Source of the DNA: Bacteroidota bacterium
Lineage (GTDB): Bacteria; Bacteroidota; Bacteroidia; Bacteroidales; F082
Direction of reading: 5' to 3'
Assembly (NCBI GenBank): GCA_016845105.1
Contig: JAERTF010000051.1
Location: 52,590 to 116,589, forward strand
DNA length: 64,000 bases
Positions 58,801-64,000 of this stretch are shown here, in pieces. Position 1 is the stretch's first letter. Every line of letters begins with the position of its first letter. The position numbers and the translations under genes were made by a program. Below the pieces are notes generated by a model. The model saw nothing but the letters and a program-made list of their open reading frames with translations. It had not been told where the DNA came from and searched no databases.

Positions 58801-61329
58801 TCCACCGATGGAGGTTCCAACTATATAGTTTTCCCCGCTTCATCTTATCAGGGCTCTGCAAGTGGATATTCAACAAATACCCGTTTCGATGAGTCATCTT
58901 ATACTGAATGGCAGGGAGCATCGCCTGATAATACATGGTGGAAACAAGAAACATTCTCATTGGAGAGTTTTAAATCTTCAACAGTAAAAGTAAGGTTTAA
59001 GCTTACTTCAGATGTTAGCTATCAAAAAGATGGATGGTTCATCGATGATATTGTTGTAGAGGCACCAACATGTCCCCCTCCCTCAGCACCAGTTACCTCA
59101 AATATTACTCATAATTCAGCACAGCTTGGATGGACTGAGCAAGGAAGTGCAACAAATTGGGATATTGAGTACGGGCCAACGGGTTTTACACAGGGAGCAG
59201 GCACTTTTGTCACAGGGAACTCTTCAAATCCATATTCTTTATCATCGTTATCGTCAAGTACGAGCTACGATTGGTATGTTAGATCAGTATGCGGAGCAGG
59301 TGATAATAGTTCATGGATTGGTCCAACAACATTCACAACCGCATGTTCTGCGGTTTCTGTACCATATCTTGAAGATTTTGAAAGTGTGTCAACTCCAAAT
59401 ATACCTTCCTGTTTGGTTGTTGAAAATACAAATTCTGATTCGGAACAATGGGTATCAAACGATTGGCATTATACTTCTGGTAGTAAATCGGCAAGAATTT
59501 ATTTCAATGTCTTAGAAGCAAGTGATGATTGGTTATTTACAAAAGGTTTACAATTAACAGGAGGGGTTGAATATGAGTGTGGGTTTGCTTATCGTGCAGG
59601 TGGTTGGTATAAATCAGAAAAACTAGAAATTAAATGGGGTACTTCAGCAACTTCTTCAGCAATGACATCTTCGGCAATTTGGCAAAACACATCAATTAGT
59701 AATGAAAGTTTTATGCTCGCAAACGGTCGCTTTACACCACCCACTACCGGTGTTTATTATATTGGGATTCATGGATATAGTAGTGCTAATAATTTGGGTA
59801 TTTACATCGATGATATATATGTTCATGAATCCTCAAATACTGCAACATGGACAGGTACAACAGATAATGATTGGTGGAAAGCATCAAATTGGGGAAATGA
59901 TACTTTGCCTTCATCACAAACTTCAGTACTTATTCCTCCAAATTTAACAAATTATCCAACGTTAACTCATATTGCTCCTTGCAATGATATTGTAATTGGT
60001 TCGAGTTCAGCAGGAGATGCTTCGGTTATCGATAATAGGATATTGTTCAACCAGGGTGATGTAACTGTTCAGAGGTATCTGAGTGGAGGAAAGTGGCATG
60101 GCATATCAGCGCCAATTAATAATGCTACTGTAAACGATATGTATTTTAATGGTAATCCTGATTTATGGATGAAATCATATAATGAGTCTGATGACACATG
60201 GAATCAGATAGTTGAGCTAACAACACCGATGCCATTTGGTGCGGGATTCATAGTTTGGGTAGAAACAGGTCATAATGTAACTGTGGATTTCACTGGTGAG
60301 ATAAAGGTAAATGACCTTTACCTTGACGCTTGGACAACGCCAAAAATAGAATTTACCAATGCACAACATGGATTTAATCTTATTGGTAATCCATATATAA
60401 GTTCTCTTGATTGGGATATCCCAGGTTGGGATACAACAGGTATTGATGGTAGTATTTGGGTGTGGAGTGATGCAGCTAATAATTATCTGTATAGAAATTC
60501 ACAAGGACAGGGGAGTTTAACAAATGGAATAATTCCAAGGTCACAGGGTTTCTTTATCAGAGCAAATAATGAGAACATATCATTTAGTATACTACCAGAA
60601 GCCAGAGTTCATTCAAATCAACAATTTTGTAAAAATGGAAATAGTAAAACAGGAGAGCCATATATCATACTAAAATCCATTTGCAATGATATGTATGATG
60701 AAAGCTGGATTAGTTTTAATGAACATTCAACAGAAAATTATGATAATGGAAAAGATGTAAATAAAATGTTTTCTAATTATGGGGCACCGCAAATCTATTT
60801 TAAGGACGGTATAGATTCACTAAGTATTTTGTCTGTTCCTATGTTATTTAACGATACGCGAATTGTAGAACTGGATTACGATGCACGGACAAGTGGAAAC
60901 CAACAACTGGTTTTGGATAAGCATGTTATGATGTGGGATACAGAAATATTTTTGGAAGATGTTGATAACATTAAGATAATTGACTTTAAAGCAAATCCAG
61001 TTTATGAATTTGAAACCGATGTTTCTGATAGTCCAAAACAGTTCAAACTACACTTCCTAAATATTTTCACAAATAATAACGAAGTTAAGGATAATGATAA
61101 TTGTGTTTTGGTATTTTCAAACAACGGGTTAATGAATGTTGCAAGGTGTGATGAAAGTATTGAAAAGTTTATGGATATAGCAATTTATGATATTATGGGA
61201 AGGAGCGTGATTAATACTAGAGTTAGTGATAATTATTATCGAAGTGAGAAACTTAGGGTAAATCAGTATTATATTGTTAAGGTGTTGATTGGAAGTTCGT
61301 TGAGGCTTAAAAAGGTATATGTAAGATAA
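55900..61329 (+). CDS. giant secreted surface protein: N-terminal beta-propeller-like region, PKD, MAM/choice-of-anchor-J-like modules, paired fibronectin III, T9SS-like C-terminus
   Basis: Signal peptide MKKIVLSLALLYLGTVFICSAQ; PKD FTDLSFGSPTSWQWSFSPS...NPVVKFTAPGNYNVTL; two fn3 repeats (STSAQLNWTEGGSATEWEIEYG / HNSAQLGWTEQGSATNWDIEYG); C-terminal MDIAIYDIMGRSVINTRV...YYIVKVLIGSSLRLKKVYVR. Confidence 0.88.
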   Translation: MKKIVLSLALLYLGTVFICSAQNNTDPTPTYISSSEAYMVEPLSSFNPITQSEWDQLVDEEINKHQNKKPKFRKYPHEKTALPKGNDPVWQKDALSVRGANSPTLIFEGLPSAGWPTDVNGTVGSSHYLQTTNSLYSIFDKSGNKLVGPNNINTIFASVPGGAYNDGDPVVLYDEQADRYLISEFSVSGSNDFLLVAISQTNDPTGSWYAYSFDVDDMPDYPKFGVWRDGYYVGTNKGTTSSTQEDIYVLERDSMILGQTTQIVGFANTDRPASDFQLASPIDNDGTFAPTGSPGLFITINDDAWNGIKDQLWIYELDVDWVTPANSTFQRTQAIDVASFDSNFGSGRTNITQPGTSNKLDAVSHVMMNRPQYKNFGSHQTIVCSHAVDVDGTNHAGMRWYELRKTNGNWELRQQGSYAPDGNNRWMGSIVINNNNRIAMGYSISSSSEYPGIRYAAQSTSAYAEANGTLDIAEEIILTGANSQTVTNRWGDYSNICLDPSNDSVFWYTNQYIGSSGGRLTKVASFKYQSTDVVADFIADNENPEINTQVEFTDLSFGSPTSWQWSFSPSTVIYLSGTSSTSQNPVVKFTAPGNYNVTLVSSKTGSNDIETKSSYIVVSPDCTIASFPWVEDFENSGNIPDCWSQQYTSIENRDWIFGSGNGATNPSSTHTGSYNAYLKDGSSTPGKTMLITPELDLSSLSTAQLNFWHTQDLYFSTQDELKVYYRTSESGSWNQIAHYTNQLSTWQHDSLSLPNLSANYYIAFEGNALSGNGVCIDDVTIKDGLSCPFPVNQQTTNISSTSAQLNWTEGGSATEWEIEYGASGFNLGNGTSVSGISSKPYTLTNLNSSTSYDWYVRSKCSPVSNSIWVGPHSFTTTEQVYSLPVTEGFESGMVKFDNASGNHSDFAINTALKHGGNQCVRNSYTDNNTNILHETGIMDLSTSILPTLSFWHIGKTEVGYDFCYVEVSTDGGSNYIVFPASSYQGSASGYSTNTRFDESSYTEWQGASPDNTWWKQETFSLESFKSSTVKVRFKLTSDVSYQKDGWFIDDIVVEAPTCPPPSAPVTSNITHNSAQLGWTEQGSATNWDIEYGPTGFTQGAGTFVTGNSSNPYSLSSLSSSTSYDWYVRSVCGAGDNSSWIGPTTFTTACSAVSVPYLEDFESVSTPNIPSCLVVENTNSDSEQWVSNDWHYTSGSKSARIYFNVLEASDDWLFTKGLQLTGGVEYECGFAYRAGGWYKSEKLEIKWGTSATSSAMTSSAIWQNTSISNESFMLANGRFTPPTTGVYYIGIHGYSSANNLGIYIDDIYVHESSNTATWTGTTDNDWWKASNWGNDTLPSSQTSVLIPPNLTNYPTLTHIAPCNDIVIGSSSAGDASVIDNRILFNQGDVTVQRYLSGGKWHGISAPINNATVNDMYFNGNPDLWMKSYNESDDTWNQIVELTTPMPFGAGFIVWVETGHNVTVDFTGEIKVNDLYLDAWTTPKIEFTNAQHGFNLIGNPYISSLDWDIPGWDTTGIDGSIWVWSDAANNYLYRNSQGQGSLTNGIIPRSQGFFIRANNENISFSILPEARVHSNQQFCKNGNSKTGEPYIILKSICNDMYDESWISFNEHSTENYDNGKDVNKMFSNYGAPQIYFKDGIDSLSILSVPMLFNDTRIVELDYDARTSGNQQLVLDKHVMMWDTEIFLEDVDNIKIIDFKANPVYEFETDVSDSPKQFKLHFLNIFTNNNEVKDNDNCVLVFSNNGLMNVARCDESIEKFMDIAIYDIMGRSVINTRVSDNYYRSEKLRVNQYYIVKVLIGSSLRLKKVYVR

Positions 61330-61340
61330 TCAATTGTATT

Positions 61341-61571
61341 ATGAAAAAAGAAATAATAATAATTTTTTGTTGTGTTGTTTTTCCATTAATTGGATTATCA
61401 CAGCAAACAGGCCCGGGAAATCCAGGAGGTGAACCAACAGGAAGTGATCCTCCAATTGGAGGAGGAGCCCCCATTGGTAGTGGCATAATAATTTTATTAA
61501 GTATGAGTGTTACATATCTTGGTAAAAAAGTTTATGATATGAGAAAGGAAAGTATGAAAGATGATATGTGA
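61341..61571 (+). CDS. small exported protein with CTERM-like tripartite C-terminus
   Basis: Signal peptide, Gly/Pro-rich linker, PIGGGAPIGSG + hydrophobic IIILLSMSVTYL + basic GKKVYDMRKE; 11 bp after the preceding stop. Confidence 0.75.
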   Translation: MKKEIIIIFCCVVFPLIGLSQQTGPGNPGGEPTGSDPPIGGGAPIGSGIIILLSMSVTYLGKKVYDMRKESMKDDM

Positions 61572-62465
61572 TTAATCTCTAAACTCTTTTGGCTTTTTTA
61601 GAACAAATGTTCTTGATATATTAAAACCAAAATGAATGTCTCCTTTGAGCCAATCACCTGTTGTACGGGGAATAAAGTGTTGTTCAATTATACCCCTGGA
61701 ATTGGTAAAAAATAACTGAAATACATGACCGCCTGTTTCTATATCAAAACCTACGGTAAATGAATCGTTAAAGTCTTTGGCTGTTTGTTTTGAGATTATG
61801 TAGTAATATTCAAGATTAAGACTTATTCTTTTGGTTAGTTTAAAGCGACCTCCTGCACCCATCGCCCAAACATCATTGTCATCAGCTTTTGTTTCCACAA
61901 GATTACGATGTATAAAAGTAGGAGTTAATTGAATGGAAATAGCACTACTAAATTTCCTGGCAATTAGAAGCTGGTTTGTATATGAAAGGCGAGCTGAAAA
62001 ATCGTTTTTCCTAATCGTATCAGTAAGCTTTAGCGAATTAATACCAATATTCCCAAAATAACTTATAGATACGGGCATATTAATGGCACCCGTACTTTGG
62101 CGAAATATTTTTGCTTTTACAGATCCATCATAGGTTTTCTCAAATGACGAACGACCTATGCCAACTGCTAACCAGTCGGTTATGCCATATTGAAGCCCCA
62201 GACGAAGTGTTGCCTGATCTAATCCAAAAAATTCATATGCTCCATCATTTATTCGTCCAAAATGATGTTGGATGTCGAATATTAAGTTTCCATCGGCCGG
62301 GTTTTCAACTGATTGTCCAAGGGATATTCGAGTAGTTTTAAAAGTTGCATATGTGTAGTTGGTTGTTGGTCCATCATCAAACATGTCCATCATATCTTCT
62401 TGAGAAATAAGATTGAAAGAGAATGAAAGCAATAGTAGGATAAGAATAGTAGTTGTCTTTTTCAT
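61572..62465 (-). CDS. DUF5777 family beta-barrel protein
   Basis: FKTTRISLGQSVENPADGNLIFDIQHHFGRINDGAYEFFGLDQATLRLGLQYGITDWLAVGIGRSS pattern. Confidence 0.87.
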   Translation of the reverse strand: MKKTTTILILLLLSFSFNLISQEDMMDMFDDGPTTNYTYATFKTTRISLGQSVENPADGNLIFDIQHHFGRINDGAYEFFGLDQATLRLGLQYGITDWLAVGIGRSSFEKTYDGSVKAKIFRQSTGAINMPVSISYFGNIGINSLKLTDTIRKNDFSARLSYTNQLLIARKFSSAISIQLTPTFIHRNLVETKADDNDVWAMGAGGRFKLTKRISLNLEYYYIISKQTAKDFNDSFTVGFDIETGGHVFQLFFTNSRGIIEQHFIPRTTGDWLKGDIHFGFNISRTFVLKKPKEFRD

Positions 62466-62489
62466 TGTAGATATGTAATTTTAGAATTG

Positions 62490-63044
62490 CTAATTTTTAT
62501 ACGGTTTAAGTTTAATATCAACAGTTATTTCTATTTCCTCAGCAATTTTCCCGTTTACAGCACCCGGAATACTAATGTCATAGTCATCAAGCTTAACTAA
62601 AAACGTTGATTTTCCATGGATGCTATTTTTTGAAACGGTAAAGGTTCCTTTTTCTTTAACCTTTTTTGTTATTCCGTGAATGGTTAAGTCACCTTCAATG
62701 GTTGCCTCATGGGCACCTTCTTTTTCAAAGTCAATTTCATTAACATTTGTTACTTTTCCCTTGAGTGTAGAATTAGGATATTTATCACTTTCAACATAGT
62801 TTTCGTTAAAGTGTTCCTGCATTAATGCCTTCTCAAAAATAAACGACTTCATAAGAACCTTAAAAACAATAGCTCCCGTTTCTGTGTTTAATGCAGAATT
62901 TACTTGTGAGTTATGTGCCTCAATTTTTTCAAGCGGACCATCCGAATAAAATGAAATCCTTCCGTTTTTTGTAATGTATTGTTGAGCAGCTAAACTTATT
63001 GTAGATAGCAATACAACAGAAGTTACCAATATTAAGTTTTTCAT
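62490..63044 (-). CDS. YceI family protein
   Basis: Signal peptide; GRISFYSDGPLEKIEAHNSQVNSALNTETGAIVFKVLMKSF...LTIHGITKKVKEKGTF. Confidence 0.88.
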   Translation of the reverse strand: MKNLILVTSVVLLSTISLAAQQYITKNGRISFYSDGPLEKIEAHNSQVNSALNTETGAIVFKVLMKSFIFEKALMQEHFNENYVESDKYPNSTLKGKVTNVNEIDFEKEGAHEATIEGDLTIHGITKKVKEKGTFTVSKNSIHGKSTFLVKLDDYDISIPGAVNGKIAEEIEITVDIKLKPYKN

Positions 63045-63047
63045 ATT

Positions 63048-63491
63048 CTAGTTATTGTTAGTTATTATAGAGCATTGTTCAAGGATTACATCTGTTTCGT
63101 TGTAGCCGGCACAGTAACCTTTGACAGTAATGGATTCATTATATTTCAATTTCAGAACTATATCTTTGTATGATGGTAGCATTGTGCACCTAATGCCTTC
63201 ATCACCAAACATGCCAGTATTAAAGGCAAATACAACAATTGCAGTTGAGTCATGGCTTTCTACGGAAGTTGTTTCTCCTGTTATTTGAAGCACTTTTCCT
63301 GTGTAATTTTTTTCTTTTGTATTTTTCCCTTGTGAGTAATGATTGTAGCAATTGGCTGCTGATATTACATAATCAGGGTTGGCCTCCTCAATATTTTTAT
63401 GAGGTTTATTATAGACAAAAAACCACATGTATGCAATTGCGATTGTACCAACAATTGCTGCCAGGGCAAATACTTTTAACCAGTTTTTCAT
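63048..63491 (-). CDS. OB-fold tRNA_anti-like membrane-anchored protein
   Basis: N-terminal TM; NYTGKVLQITGETTSVESHDSTAIVVF...ITVKGYCAGYNETDVILEQCSI. Confidence 0.8.
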   Translation of the reverse strand: MKNWLKVFALAAIVGTIAIAYMWFFVYNKPHKNIEEANPDYVISAANCYNHYSQGKNTKEKNYTGKVLQITGETTSVESHDSTAIVVFAFNTGMFGDEGIRCTMLPSYKDIVLKLKYNESITVKGYCAGYNETDVILEQCSIITNNN

Positions 63492-63500
63492 AACAATGAT

Positions 63501-63884
63501 TTAATTGTTTGGTGTTCCTGATTCAACCCAGGTTTCAATTTTTTTAATTGAGCAATCATCCAACTTATTTCCATTTTTTGGCATCGGAGACCACCCGTTT
63601 TCATGCCTTATGGTTCCCAATAAACTTCCGTTTTGTGCTGAAATAACAACATCATTGTAGTTTGCTAGACTGATATTTCCAGAAGGAGCTGAACCACTAT
63701 GACAACCAGCACAACTTGCATCGATTATTGGACCAATATCTTTTGAATATGTAAGATCTGTTGTATCACATGATGGTGGGCTTGGATATAGTTCCTCAAC
63801 ATTGTCGTATGTACATGAACTCAGAATCATGAGAATTGCAAATCCCATGACTAATATAAAATTTCGTAGTAGCATCATTTTCAT
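63501..63884 (-). CDS. c-type cytochrome lipoprotein
   Basis: Lipobox MILSSC; single heme motif CAGCH; DIGPIIDASCAGCHSGSAPSGNISL...WSPMPKNGNKLDDCSIKKIETWVESGTPNN. Confidence 0.88.
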   Translation of the reverse strand: MKMMLLRNFILVMGFAILMILSSCTYDNVEELYPSPPSCDTTDLTYSKDIGPIIDASCAGCHSGSAPSGNISLANYNDVVISAQNGSLLGTIRHENGWSPMPKNGNKLDDCSIKKIETWVESGTPNN

Positions 63885-64000
63885 ATATTATTTTCTAAAT
63901 ATGGTGTTATATTTTTAGACAAAAAATAGTTTGTAACCTTACAAAAAATGATAAAAATAGTATTTTCTTTTTATGAACAAAACTAGAAGGCTTGTAATAG

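Overview
This is a chromosomal window from a Bacteroidota bacterium. The basis is AT-rich DNA, T9SS type A C-terminal domains, TAnnTTTG-type promoter boxes, LruC/FISUMP/DUF5777 families and an AtpB with a long N-terminal periplasmic extension. I can support about 41 protein-coding genes. I found no tRNA, rRNA, CRISPR array, integrase or transposase. Core genes present: oligopeptide-type double ABC ATPase, prs, rplY/ctc, pth, glyS, argF, ferritin, F1Fo ATP synthase in two blocks (atpBEFHAG and atpDC), ileS, a DksA-like protein, lspA and a U32 peptidase. Accessory content: two very large tandem paralogous T9SS proteins sitting between the two halves of the ATP synthase locus; an exported phosphatidylserine-decarboxylase-like protein of the PsiD/PSDC type; two paralogous FISUMP lipoproteins; a NarL-type response regulator with a TPR histidine kinase; a 38-unit, 17-residue-repeat fibre protein with an S74 chaperone; a 1,809-aa surface protein followed by a tiny CTERM-like protein; and a cytochrome/OB-fold/YceI/DUF5777 cluster. 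The observations I would check first are the strand-flipped ~13.8 kb interruption of the atp locus, the reciprocal module insertions in the giant paralogs, the head-to-head GGGTATA arrays, the exported pyruvoyl decarboxylase, the FISUMP paralogs with hydrophobic cores, and the palindrome over the promoter of the two-component system. All calls come from reading motifs. No searches were run.
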